DNA from: CAZRNB01 sp964601355
GTDB taxonomy: Bacteria > Planctomycetota > Phycisphaerae > Sedimentisphaerales > Anaerobacaceae
Reading direction: 5' to 3'
DNA: 26,287 nucleotides
Assembly (NCBI GenBank): GCA_964601355.1
Contig: CAZRNB010000032.1
Location: 1-26,287, forward strand
Each line of letters begins with the position of its first letter. Within the stretch, counting starts at the first letter, position 1. The translations under genes were made by a program, and so were the position numbers. The notes under the pieces were generated by a model. The model did no database searches and had not been told where the DNA came from. It saw only the letters and a list, made by a program, of their open reading frames with translations. Positions 15,284 to 22,170 of this stretch are shown piece by piece.

Positions 15284-15371
15284 AGTTCATCGTTCATAGT
15301 TCATCGTTCATAGTTCATCGTTCATAGTTCATAGTTCATCGACGAACAACGAACTATGAACAGTGAACTAA
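15284..15371. repeat. Eight tandem heptamers (AGTTCAT/CGTTCAT) with inverse words
   Basis: Eight perfect 7-bp units, AGTTCAT or CGTTCAT, lie head to tail at 15284-15339. They are followed by inverse words at 15343-15371, including GAACTATGAAC (15351-15361), which pairs exactly with GTTCATAGTTC of the array. The 350-bp gap between the GldG-like and DUF4340 genes consists of this hairpin and the 158-bp element that follows. Confidence 0.85.
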
Positions 15372-15398
15372 GATTTAGAATTTTTTATTTTTGATATT

Positions 15399-15556
15399 GC
15401 TTTGTAGAAAAGACTCGCCGTCATTTCGACCGGAGCCCCCGTGTCTTCGACAGAAGACAGAAACGGGGGCGAAGTGGAGAAATCTACTAATAGCAGATTT
15501 CTCGACTCACCTTCGGTTCGCTCGAAATGACAATAACACATTGTTTTCTACAGAGC
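15399..15556. repeat. 158-bp nested palindromic element (GTCATTTCGA type), copy 2
   Basis: The outer ends GCTTTGTAGAAAA (15399-15411) and TTTTCTACAGAGC (15544-15556) match those of the 7410-7549 copy. Inside are GTCATTTCGA and TCGAAATGAC arms, AGAAATCTACTA and AGATTTCT arms, and a distinct hairpin with CCCCCGT and ACGGGGG arms. It has no ORF. It sits directly downstream of the GldG-like stop, just as copy 1 sits directly downstream of atpE. Confidence 0.75.
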
Positions 15557-15579
15557 GTTTTGACATTTAATTTTTTTCA

Positions 15580-17673
15580 TCAGGCATCACTTGCGTGACT
15601 AATGTAATGTCTTTTTCTTACGCTGCGACGGGCAGCCAGCACAATAGCAACAGCCAATATCACAACGGGGGCCGTAAGCATATTAAAATTCCTAAGAGTA
15701 TTGCTCAAATGCTCGATTCTCAGATGCCTTTTTTTTCTGACCTCGCGCAACTGCCGTTCCGCCTGGCGTTTTTTCACCTCAAGCTCCCGTTGCTTCTGGA
15801 TTATGGAGCTTCCGACAATTTCCGCCTTTTCCCCTTTTGCAGAGGCCAAAATAGCCTGCAGCTCATTATTGAAACCCTGAATGTCCGCATTAAGCCTGGC
15901 TACCTCTTCGGCAGTTTCTTTTTCCGCCTCTTTTTCAATCTTCTCAACAACGGCAAACGGCCTTTGGAAATTGCCGCGTGACCTGATGGAAATCAAATCA
16001 CTTGAGCCGGCCAAATCGTCAATAGCGTTCATCAATAATGCGCTGTTATCGCCGACGATGACCTTGCCGAAGAAAGAGGTTTGGTAGGCCAGCATATCGC
16101 TGATAAAGTCCACGTCCGAGAAGACCGCCACTGCACAATCCTGCTCGGCCTGCCTGATGCCTGTTATACGTTTTTTGGTTTTCTTAACTTTATCCGCTTG
16201 GGGATGCCTTACGGCATTGGGGTCTTCCACTTTCTCCGCAGAATCCTCTTTAGGTAATTCAACTTCAATCTCGATGCCATCAGGAAAGCTGCTCTTAAAA
16301 CGGCCGGTGACAAGATAACCCATCGTTACAGGCGCTGAGCCATCGAAAAATTTGCTCATTAGCTTGTCCGGCTGTAAAAACACCAGCTCAGATGAGCTTT
16401 CGACCTTAAAGCTATTACCTTTATTGGTAGTGGTTATAAGGGCTGTCCGTTGAATCCCGGAACCACTTTCTTTTGCTTCGTTGACGTCCGCAATGTCCCT
16501 CAGCACGCCGGCGAATAAGACCCTTAGCTGGTTAAGGTCGGCGGTAATGACGTTATCTTTATTGAAGCAACCCGGCTCAAGACTAAGAAAACCAATGATT
16601 GTTTCCGGCCTCTGGTCGCGGGCGAGAGGGGCGCGCTGTGCCAGGCCCCTGTCGCCGGCGAATGTGTTTTCCGCCATTGCAAGCCCCCACGTCCGCAGCA
16701 GCTTATCCATGTTAGAGCTTTGTGAATGTGACATCATCATCTGCATATTACTTCGGTCGGGCCTGTCCACGATACAAAAGGGATCAACACATATAAGTGT
16801 CCTGCCGCCCTTAAGAACAAACTGGTCTATGGCAAATACCGTCTGCTCCGGCAGGTTCTTGGGGTGAATGACTAACAAGATATCAACGTCATTTATATCG
16901 TTAACGTCGGCAGGAACCTCGGTGACTTCATATTTTCTGCGCAACTGCTCCACAAAAGTCCATGAAGGTCTGGGCTGTTGTCCCTGCAACACTAACATCT
17001 GGGCCATGTAGCTGCTCGGGTCATCGCCCATTACCGGCAGGGAGCTCATTATGCCAAGCCGCGTCTTTTGCCGGGTAATCGCCGTATCTATCAGATAGCT
17101 GATGTCATATTCAATAAAGTCCTGTCTATTCGGAGAAAAAAACGGTATGGCCTTCTCTACTCCAAACTGTGTTTGAACGACGAGGCCAAAGAAAAAGTTT
17201 TCCTCTTCAGTGATAGAGAACCGCTGCAGGCCGTACTGCAGTGCCTCGACCTCATCCTCGGAATAGGGCCTGGGGTCGATTATCTTCAAAATGATCTGTC
17301 CCTTGGCCTGGACTACATATTGCTCGAGCAGCGATTTGACGAATTCATAATAGTTGTTGAAATAACGGATTTGGTCTGGCCCTTTCATTGCCGCGGCCTT
17401 TGCGAAGAAAAGTTTGAGCGTGACGGGCTGATTTAATTTGGCCAAAATCGCTTTGGTGCCCTTGCTGAGCGTATATATCTTCCGCTCTGTAATATCAAGC
17501 CTCAATGCTTTGCCGACGTTTTGGCAAATACTTATAGCCGAGAACATAATTATAAAAACAAAAATCGCGCCTATAATTGCTCTTCCTGTCCGGCTCGCAC
17601 CACCGCTCGCTCCTCGTCCGTCGTCCCTCGTCCCTCGTCCCTCATCTTTCGTCTCTCGTCTCTCGTCCACCAT
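15580..17673 (-). CDS. GldG-like ABC-export component
   Basis: The 697-residue protein follows the permease stop without a gap (TAA then ATG). It has an N-terminal membrane helix (residues 31-50), then a long extracytoplasmic region with the GldG signature: DITERKIYTLSKGTKAIL near residue 58, LKLFFAKAAA, and a Rossmann-like part with DINDVDILLVIHPKNLPEQTVFAIDQFVLKGGRTLICVDPF. A coiled coil (about 580-650) precedes a final membrane helix (about 665-685) and a basic tail. Such proteins act with GldA/GldF-like ABC proteins; outside Bacteroidetes gliding their role is unknown. Odd feature: residues 2-20 (VDERRETKDEGRGTRDDGR) are translated from eight tandem heptamers. Confidence 0.85.
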   Translation of the reverse strand: MVDERRETKDEGRGTRDDGRGASGGASRTGRAIIGAIFVFIIMFSAISICQNVGKALRLDITERKIYTLSKGTKAILAKLNQPVTLKLFFAKAAAMKGPDQIRYFNNYYEFVKSLLEQYVVQAKGQIILKIIDPRPYSEDEVEALQYGLQRFSITEEENFFFGLVVQTQFGVEKAIPFFSPNRQDFIEYDISYLIDTAITRQKTRLGIMSSLPVMGDDPSSYMAQMLVLQGQQPRPSWTFVEQLRRKYEVTEVPADVNDINDVDILLVIHPKNLPEQTVFAIDQFVLKGGRTLICVDPFCIVDRPDRSNMQMMMSHSQSSNMDKLLRTWGLAMAENTFAGDRGLAQRAPLARDQRPETIIGFLSLEPGCFNKDNVITADLNQLRVLFAGVLRDIADVNEAKESGSGIQRTALITTTNKGNSFKVESSSELVFLQPDKLMSKFFDGSAPVTMGYLVTGRFKSSFPDGIEIEVELPKEDSAEKVEDPNAVRHPQADKVKKTKKRITGIRQAEQDCAVAVFSDVDFISDMLAYQTSFFGKVIVGDNSALLMNAIDDLAGSSDLISIRSRGNFQRPFAVVEKIEKEAEKETAEEVARLNADIQGFNNELQAILASAKGEKAEIVGSSIIQKQRELEVKKRQAERQLREVRKKRHLRIEHLSNTLRNFNMLTAPVVILAVAIVLAARRSVRKRHYISHASDA
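17614..17669. repeat. Eight tandem heptamers inside the start of the GldG-like gene
   Basis: Eight 7-bp units of the form TCGTCCC (variants TCGTCTC, TCATCTT, TCGTCCA, TCGTCCG) run without a break at 17614-17669, one base after the start codon on the minus strand. Read as protein they give a charged E/R/D/G tail. Because 7 is not a multiple of 3, gain or loss of one or two units would shift the frame. The same words occur at 6163-6176 and 8182-8195. Confidence 0.9.
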
Positions 17674-18405
17674 TTAAGCCGCCTTCCTTTCGTCCAAAAC
17701 AATCGTGCTGGCGGCAATCCAGCCGACAATCAGCAGCACAAAATAAGCAATGTCCTTAAATTCAAGCACGCCTCTCTGAATCGATTCAAAATGCTGTCTA
17801 AAGCTCATACTCTCCACCGCCGAGACTAAGCCGCCGGGTAAAAAGGTTGACAGATAATCCAGCGTCGTGGGGAATCCGGCAAAAACCAGCACCGCACAGG
17901 CAACTACGGACAGCACAAAACTTATCACCTGGTTCTTGCTGGCCGTGGAGAAGAAACAGCCGATAGCAAGAAAACCTCCGGCCATCAGCCAGCTTCCTAT
18001 GTAGCCGGTAATGATTAGGCCTACATCAGGCTCGCCGAGGTAGCAGACGGTAATGACCATAGGGAAGGTCAAGGCCAATGCAATTGCCAAAAAGAACCAG
18101 GCTGCGAAGAACTTGCCTAAAACCGCCTGCGTTATGGTAATGGGCAAAGTAAGCAGCAGCTCGATTGAGCCGGTTTTGCGCTCTTCCGCCCAGAGACGCA
18201 TGGCAGTCGAAGGCACCATAAAAACATACAGCAGCGGAAGATTCATAAAGAACGCCCGCATATCCGCCTGGCGTGCCTCGAAAAAGCCTTGCTTGAACGT
18301 CAGATAGCCTGAGAAAAATAGAAAAATCACCAGAAACACATAAGCAAGAGGAGTCTTAAAATAACTCTTCAGCTCCCTTTTGAATACCGCCCAAAAACTT
18401 TGCAT
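17674..18405 (-). CDS. ABC-2 type permease (GldF-like)
   Basis: The 243-residue protein is an ABC-2 type inner-membrane permease with about six membrane helices. It opens with the amphipathic FWAVFKRELKSYFKTPLAYVFLVIF typical of this family and has RLWAEERKTGSIELLLTLPIT, the conserved cytoplasmic coupling segment. It lies between the ATPase gene (97 bp upstream, across a word-repeat hairpin) and the GldG-like gene (no gap). Together they should form an ABC complex; the exported or extruded substrate is not known. The stop codon is followed immediately by the next start, suggesting translational coupling. Confidence 0.9.
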   Translation of the reverse strand: MQSFWAVFKRELKSYFKTPLAYVFLVIFLFFSGYLTFKQGFFEARQADMRAFFMNLPLLYVFMVPSTAMRLWAEERKTGSIELLLTLPITITQAVLGKFFAAWFFLAIALALTFPMVITVCYLGEPDVGLIITGYIGSWLMAGGFLAIGCFFSTASKNQVISFVLSVVACAVLVFAGFPTTLDYLSTFLPGGLVSAVESMSFRQHFESIQRGVLEFKDIAYFVLLIVGWIAASTIVLDERKAA

Positions 18406-18427
18406 ATTACACTCCCAAAAAGAATTT

Positions 18428-18500
18428 AGAAGTTAGAATTGAGAATTGAGAAAGGGGAAAAATTTAATTCTAAATTCTACATTCTCAATTCTTAATTCAA
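18428..18500. repeat. Word hairpin (AGAATTG and inverse) between ATPase and permease
   Basis: AGAATTG repeats in tandem at 18435-18448, and the inverse ATTCTCAATTC (18481-18491) pairs exactly with GAATTGAGAAT (18436-18446). Flanking TTAGAA/TTCTAA words extend the foldback. There is no T run. The hairpin occupies the whole spacer. Confidence 0.75.
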
Positions 18501-18502
18501 AT

Positions 18503-19219
18503 TCAACTTTGTCTTTTAGTAATTTTCCTGAACACCTCATCAAGGCTGCACTGGTACTTTTCTTTCAGAGCCTGCGGCGTGGAATCCACCAGGATACGTC
18601 CCGCAGCGATGATTATAGTCCTGGAGCAAACGGCTTCCACCTCTTCGAGATTGTGAGTCGAAACGATGATGCACTTATCCTTGCCCATTCTGCTTATAAG
18701 CTGCCGGACGTCGTGTTTTTGATTAGGGTCCAGCCCATCGGTCGGCTCATCGAGAATAAGCACCTGCGGGTCGTGAATCAGCGATTGAGCCAGGCCTACG
18801 CGCCGCTTGTATCCCTTTGACAAAGTTTCAATCGTCTGATGATAGACGGAACCGATAGAGCACATCGGAACAATCCTGTCGAGGATTTGCTTGCGTTTGT
18901 CGCCGTTTATTTCTCTGACGTCGCAGATGAAATTTAGAAATCCGCCGACCGTCATTTCGCCGTAAGCCGGCGAATTCTCCGCCAGGTATCCGAGTCTGCG
19001 TCTGACTTCGACGGGATTTTTCAGAATATCAAAGCCTTCAACCGTAGCGGTGCCGCTGTCGGGCCTTATAAAACAGGCCAGCATTCTCATCGTTGTGGTT
19101 TTGCCGGCTCCGTTAGGCCCAAGAAGGCCCAGAACTTCACCTTTTTCGACCTTGAATGATACGCCGTCAACGGCGATAACCGGCCCGAAACTACGCCGGA
19201 GATCCTTGACCTCTATCAT
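18503..19219 (-). CDS. ABC transporter ATP-binding protein (GldA-like)
   Basis: The protein is 238 residues from the ATG at 19219, preferred over the upstream TTG because GGAG lies 6 nt before it. Walker A is GPNGAGKTT (34-42), the signature LSKGY (133-137), Walker B LILDEP (154-159) and the switch histidine H189 in STHNLEEVE. All catalytic residues are present. It powers the permease and GldG-like products encoded downstream on the same strand. A candidate promoter (19373-19401) lies upstream, with a GGGGCTAAA hairpin element in the leader. Confidence 0.95.
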   Translation of the reverse strand: MIEVKDLRRSFGPVIAVDGVSFKVEKGEVLGLLGPNGAGKTTTMRMLACFIRPDSGTATVEGFDILKNPVEVRRRLGYLAENSPAYGEMTVGGFLNFICDVREINGDKRKQILDRIVPMCSIGSVYHQTIETLSKGYKRRVGLAQSLIHDPQVLILDEPTDGLDPNQKHDVRQLISRMGKDKCIIVSTHNLEEVEAVCSRTIIIAAGRILVDSTPQALKEKYQCSLDEVFRKITKRQS

Positions 19220-19244
19220 AACTTTCTCCAAATAATGGAATAAA

Positions 19245-19308
19245 CCCCCAAATAAATTTGGGGGCTAAACATCTTGAATATTTATCCGCCGAAGGCGGAT
19301 TTAGCCCC
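19245..19308. repeat. GGGGCTAAA hairpin element, copy 2 (ABC operon leader)
   Basis: CCCCCAAAT (19245-19253) pairs ATTTGGGGG (19256-19264). GGGGCTAAA (19261-19269) pairs TTTAGCCCC (19300-19308), enclosing ATCCGCC-GAA-GGCGGAT (19284-19300). The layout (small hairpin, overlapping GGGGCTAAA stem) matches 8757-8792 and 22126-22170. It would lie in the 5' leader of the ABC operon. Confidence 0.7.
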
Positions 19309-19372
19309 GCGTTTGTCCCCCATCCTTTTGGTGGATTTTACGCGGTGTTCTTACACTCACATAAAACATAGA

Positions 19373-19401
19373 AATCTACCCAAAAATTCATAACCGGTCA
19401 A
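19373..19401 (-). promoter_or_regulatory. Candidate promoter of the ABC export operon
   Basis: On the minus strand TTGACC (19396-19401, five of six) and TAGATT (19373-19378, four of six) are 17 bp apart. The start point would be near 19366, giving a leader of about 145 nt that carries the GGGGCTAAA hairpins. Confidence 0.5.
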
Positions 19402-19439
19402 TATCCTCAATTGAATATTTTTTCAAGAAAATCCCATGT

Positions 19440-20591
19440 TTAGGGTTTGAGCCAAATCGCCCTGAAAGTCTTTTTATTTGGATCGGTTAAAAACTTATTG
19501 GGACATGTGCCGTCATCGTTGAGTCTATCCTGCATACACTCCGATAAATTATCTATTTTAACAGGCAGGCTACCATCATCACTAAGTATCAAAAGTTTAT
19601 CCAAATTACCAAAGCAGACTATCACCTCAGGAGTAAAATCCCTTTGAAAACTCAAATCCCTCACCAATTTAGGCTGTTCATCAATACTTCCCGACCAGCG
19701 ATATAAGGCAAATTTCCGCCCTTCATAGTGAGGTCCGGCAATTATAAAATAGGCTTTATGAAAAGCAGAGTATTCCATACTTCTAATGCCGAGATTATTT
19801 AAGTCCCATAAGATTGGTTTTCCCAGTACTGATAAGACGGATTTTTCGACAATGGCGTTTGCATTATAGAGGGGTATCACTAATGCTTTTTCGTTTGCAC
19901 TTGCCCCGTTAGAAATTCCCTCGCTTGGTGAGGCAATCACATTCGGTGTGTTTTTTCTAACGGGGCGAGGATTTCTAAAGCCGATGTAAAGTATCTTTCC
20001 ATCTGCCGATGCGCAAAGTGCCTCGATATTAAGGCCTTGCTCTTTGGGGGCGAGCTTTCCTCGCTGCTTTTTGGATAGTTTAACTGCATCGAATTGAGTA
20101 GATTTATCCAATCCTAAACTCCGCAAATTCTCGTCTTTCAGCATACCCTGGACAAGAGTTTTATACGGCCTGCCAACCGGCTGGATATAAACGTCTCCAT
20201 CTTTAATCTCAATGTCGGTCGCGAAAAATCGATACCGGCTTGGCCGAATCTTGCCGTCTTCATTCCTGCCGTGCGAGGTAATCCAGTAGATGCGGTTTCC
20301 AATTTTTGTTGCTCCTTCGATGTCCGCTTCGGGATAATCCGGCTCAACCTCAAGAAAACTGGTTAAATCGTAGGAAAAAACCGGCATCTCGGAATCCCCG
20401 GTTTTATAAACCCTTAATATGTTATTTTCGTCATCTGCAACAACAAACATATCATCGTTGATCGCTGCTGCGGCTGAGGCATCGCTTGCTCCGCAATAGA
20501 CAAGAACTTTTTCAGTCTGCTCTTTTGCCTCTGAGGAATATGCGATGCCATATAATAACAGCAGATATGCTATGTAAATGTAAATTTTCAT
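19440..20591 (-). CDS. DUF3616-type exported protein with an in-frame palindrome insertion
   Basis: The 383-residue protein has an N-terminal signal peptide (MKIYIYIAYLLLLYGIAYSSEA) and a beta-rich body matching DUF3616: DIEGATKIGNRIYWITSHGRN, RSRF-like RYRFFATDIEI, LNIEALCASADGKILYIGFRNPRP and ALVIPLYNANAIVE. In relatives the GFRNP block runs directly into the ALLVPL strand; here about 22 residues (209-230, VRKNTPNVIASPSEGISNGA) intervene and are encoded by a complete palindromic repeat element. The frame is kept. No SD is evident. Function of the family is unknown; a beta-propeller-like secreted protein is likely. It stands alone between the ABC operon and divergent lipoprotein gene. Confidence 0.8.
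   Translation of the reverse strand: MKIYIYIAYLLLLYGIAYSSEAKEQTEKVLVYCGASDASAAAAINDDMFVVADDENNILRVYKTGDSEMPVFSYDLTSFLEVEPDYPEADIEGATKIGNRIYWITSHGRNEDGKIRPSRYRFFATDIEIKDGDVYIQPVGRPYKTLVQGMLKDENLRSLGLDKSTQFDAVKLSKKQRGKLAPKEQGLNIEALCASADGKILYIGFRNPRPVRKNTPNVIASPSEGISNGASANEKALVIPLYNANAIVEKSVLSVLGKPILWDLNNLGIRSMEYSAFHKAYFIIAGPHYEGRKFALYRWSGSIDEQPKLVRDLSFQRDFTPEVIVCFGNLDKLLILSDDGSLPVKIDNLSECMQDRLNDDGTCPNKFLTDPNKKTFRAIWLKP
19903..19966. repeat. Palindromic CCCCGTTAGAAA element, copy 3, inside a gene
   Basis: Perfect 13-bp arms GCCCCGTTAGAAA (19903-19915) and TTTCTAACGGGGC (19954-19966) bound a 64-bp element within the DUF3616 coding sequence. The same arms define intergenic copies at 6073-6137 and 13669-13735. 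The element is read through with no stop codon. Confidence 0.85.
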
Positions 20592-20629
20592 AAACTATCA
20601 TAGTATTCTGTCGCAGTTTGAATGATGGA

Positions 20630-20712
20630 TGTCATTGCGAGCGAAGCGAAGCAATCTCTGACATTTGATTTATGAGATTGCCACGTCGGCCTTCGGCCTC
20701 CTCGCAATGACA
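20630..20712. repeat. REP-like palindrome (TGTCATTGCGAG type)
   Basis: Outer arms TGTCATTGCGAG (20630-20641) and CTCGCAATGACA (20701-20712) are perfect over 12 bp, and inner arms GCAATCTC (20651-20658) and GAGATTGC (20674-20681) are perfect over 8 bp. A smaller hairpin (GGCCTTCGGCC) sits in one shoulder. It lies between divergent genes. This is a widespread type of bacterial palindrome. Confidence 0.8.
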
Positions 20713-20811
20713 ACTCCTCAAATCACCTGCGACTCAGCAATAGTTACTATTTTATGATCTTATATTATTACCGGATGAACATGAAAGTTACGTAAAACCA
20801 TTAAAAAAACG

Positions 20812-20840
20812 TTGACAATGCTTAATATATCAATTAGATA
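20812..20840 (+). promoter_or_regulatory. Promoter of the CsgG-like lipoprotein gene
   Basis: A consensus TTGACA (20812-20817) and TAGATA (20835-20840) are separated by 17 bp, in an AT-rich stretch, about 55 bp before the start codon. This is the best sigma-70-type promoter on the plus strand left of the luxR-type gene. Confidence 0.75.
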
Positions 20841-20894
20841 TTCAAATGTTTAGTCATTTACTATTGTCTGAAATTTTTTCTGGAGGCGTAAATT

Positions 20895-21563
20895 ATGAGA
20901 ATTGTATGTATCTGCACATTATTGGCGGCATTAGTCGCAGGCGGCTGCGCCACAGGTAAAGGTGAAAGCCAGGTCAGGGCCGATTACGATTTCGGCAAGC
21001 TCACTAAAATCGCGGTGATTGAAGTAACAGGCTCGGTGCACGGCGATGCAGTCAAAAATCAGATTAGTGACTTTTTTGCAATGGAGCTGATGAAAAAAGG
21101 TTATACGGCCGTAGAACGGGCGCAGGTGCAGGCCTTGCTTAAAGAGCAGAAGTTCCAGGCGTCGGACGTAGCCTCCGATGAAGGAGCCGCCAAAGCCGGG
21201 AAGGTCCTGAATGTGCCGGCGGTAATGCTCGTAAATATACCGACATATAAAGAAGAGATGAACATGACGGCAAAGATGATAGACGTTGAGGATGGCAGCA
21301 TTTTGTGGATAGGAAGCGGCTCCGGCAGCACCGGCAAGACCTTCACGACCATACTCGGCGCCGCAGCAGGCGCTGCTACCGGCGCTGTCGTGGCAGGCGG
21401 CGATACCAGAGATCGAGTTGCAGGCGGTGTAATAGGCGGCGTTTTGGGTGGTGTAGCAGGCCAGGCTTTATCGCCTCAGCAGGCTGTGCAAGTCCAAAAG
21501 ATAATAAAGAAGGTTTGTGTCAGCCTGCCGTCCAGATTGCCTCCAGCAAAACCTGTAAAGTAA
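20895..21563 (+). CDS. CsgG-family lipoprotein with a glycine-zipper segment
   Basis: The 222-residue protein has a strong SD (GGAGG, spacing 8) and a lipoprotein signal (MRIVCICTLLAALVAGGC) that puts the lipidated cysteine at residue 18. Residues 33-135 resemble the CsgG fold: KLTKIAVIEVTGS, FFAMELMKKGYTAVERAQVQALLKEQKF and KVLNVPAVMLVNI, matching the GYxVVER..L...L.EQ pattern. Residues about 155-192 form a glycine zipper (ILGAAAGAATGAVVAGG...GGVIGGVLGGVAGQAL) predicted to insert as a helical hairpin in a membrane. CsgG proteins form outer-membrane export pores or sense envelope state; combination with a zipper is less usual. No curli genes are near. Role uncertain. Confidence 0.75.
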   Translation: MRIVCICTLLAALVAGGCATGKGESQVRADYDFGKLTKIAVIEVTGSVHGDAVKNQISDFFAMELMKKGYTAVERAQVQALLKEQKFQASDVASDEGAAKAGKVLNVPAVMLVNIPTYKEEMNMTAKMIDVEDGSILWIGSGSGSTGKTFTTILGAAAGAATGAVVAGGDTRDRVAGGVIGGVLGGVAGQALSPQQAVQVQKIIKKVCVSLPSRLPPAKPVK

Positions 21564-21582
21564 TGCTGCTGTAACTCTATTC

Positions 21583-21718
21583 TCGATGCTCGTCGAGTAT
21601 CAAATATCAAGTATCAAGGATCGAGTATCGACCAGTCCTCCGTGCCTACTTCCCTAAGGGACTGCGAAGGCCGGAAGAACTGCGGCGGGTAGAGCATCGA
21701 ACATCGAGTATCGAGCCT
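21583..21718. repeat. Word repeats (GTATCAA, CATCGAG) between convergent genes
   Basis: The gap holds GTATCAA/ATATCAA/GTATCGA heptamers (about 21595-21633) and CATCGAA/CATCGAG/TATCGAG heptamers (about 21694-21716). The outer words TCGATGCTC (21583-21591) and GAGCATCGA (21692-21700) are perfect inverses. A foldback in this position could serve both convergent transcripts, but no T run was seen. Confidence 0.6.
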
Positions 21719-21728
21719 TGATTGGCTG

Positions 21729-21956
21729 TTATTTATTCTTGTCGGTTTCGTTGCCTATAATATAGCCGCCGGCGGCGCCGATCCCTGCTCCTATCAATGT
21801 TGATGCCGTATTCCGGCCTATCACTTGGCCAGCGGCGGCGCCAACTCCTGTGCCAATAAGTGCGCCGGTGTGCGCTCTGCTTTCGCAGCCGGCTACATAT
21901 ACCAATCCGAAGCACACAAGAACAATCATTAAAATTGCCACTAAATCTTTACCCAT
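21729..21956 (-). CDS. Small glycine-zipper lipoprotein
   Basis: The 75-residue protein has an SD (GAGGTG, spacing 5) and a hydrophobic signal ending VYVAGC, with the likely lipidated Cys at residue 24. The mature part is a glycine zipper with two helices, HTGALIGTGVGAAAGQVIG and STLIGAGIGAAGGYIIG, as in small outer-membrane lipoproteins of the YMGG/17-kDa type. These insert in membranes and may stiffen the envelope. It converges on the CsgG-like gene, whose own zipper is similar in layout. Function beyond membrane insertion is not known. Confidence 0.8.
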   Translation of the reverse strand: MGKDLVAILMIVLVCFGLVYVAGCESRAHTGALIGTGVGAAAGQVIGRNTASTLIGAGIGAAGGYIIGNETDKNK

Positions 21957-22086
21957 ATTAACACCTCAGGGTTTATATACGAAAATAAAGGCATATTTGT
22001 TTTTATGGCATAGTTATATGCTTACATTTATCTATCGGTTGTTCTGGTGGAAAAACTTGAAGGAGGAAAATCCCCAAATAAAAAAT

Positions 22087-22170
22087 CCCCGCGTAAAACG
22101 CGCCAAAAGGACGGCGGACAAGCGCGGGGCTAAATACAATGTTATATTTAGCCCCCAGTTTCACTGGGGG
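22087..22170. repeat. GGGGCTAAA hairpin element, copy 3 (end of UroD-like gene)
   Basis: CCCCGCG (22087-22093) pairs CGCGGGG (22123-22129). GGGGCTAAATA (22126-22136) pairs TATTTAGCCCC (22145-22155). CCCCCAGT (22152-22159) pairs ACTGGGGG (22163-22170). The last hairpin overlaps the end of the UroD-like gene and writes its final NPQ and stop. The remainder of the 21957-22160 gap is AT-rich and shows no gene; it should hold the promoter of the small lipoprotein, which I could not place. Confidence 0.7.

Noticed and set aside
15284..15339. CRISPR-like array of short direct repeats.
   Set aside because: Units are 7 bp with no spacers, and no cas genes are nearby.
14021..19219. Gliding motility machinery.
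   Set aside because: GldA/F/G-like sets with DUF4340 occur in many non-gliding bacteria, and no other gld or spr genes are in the window.
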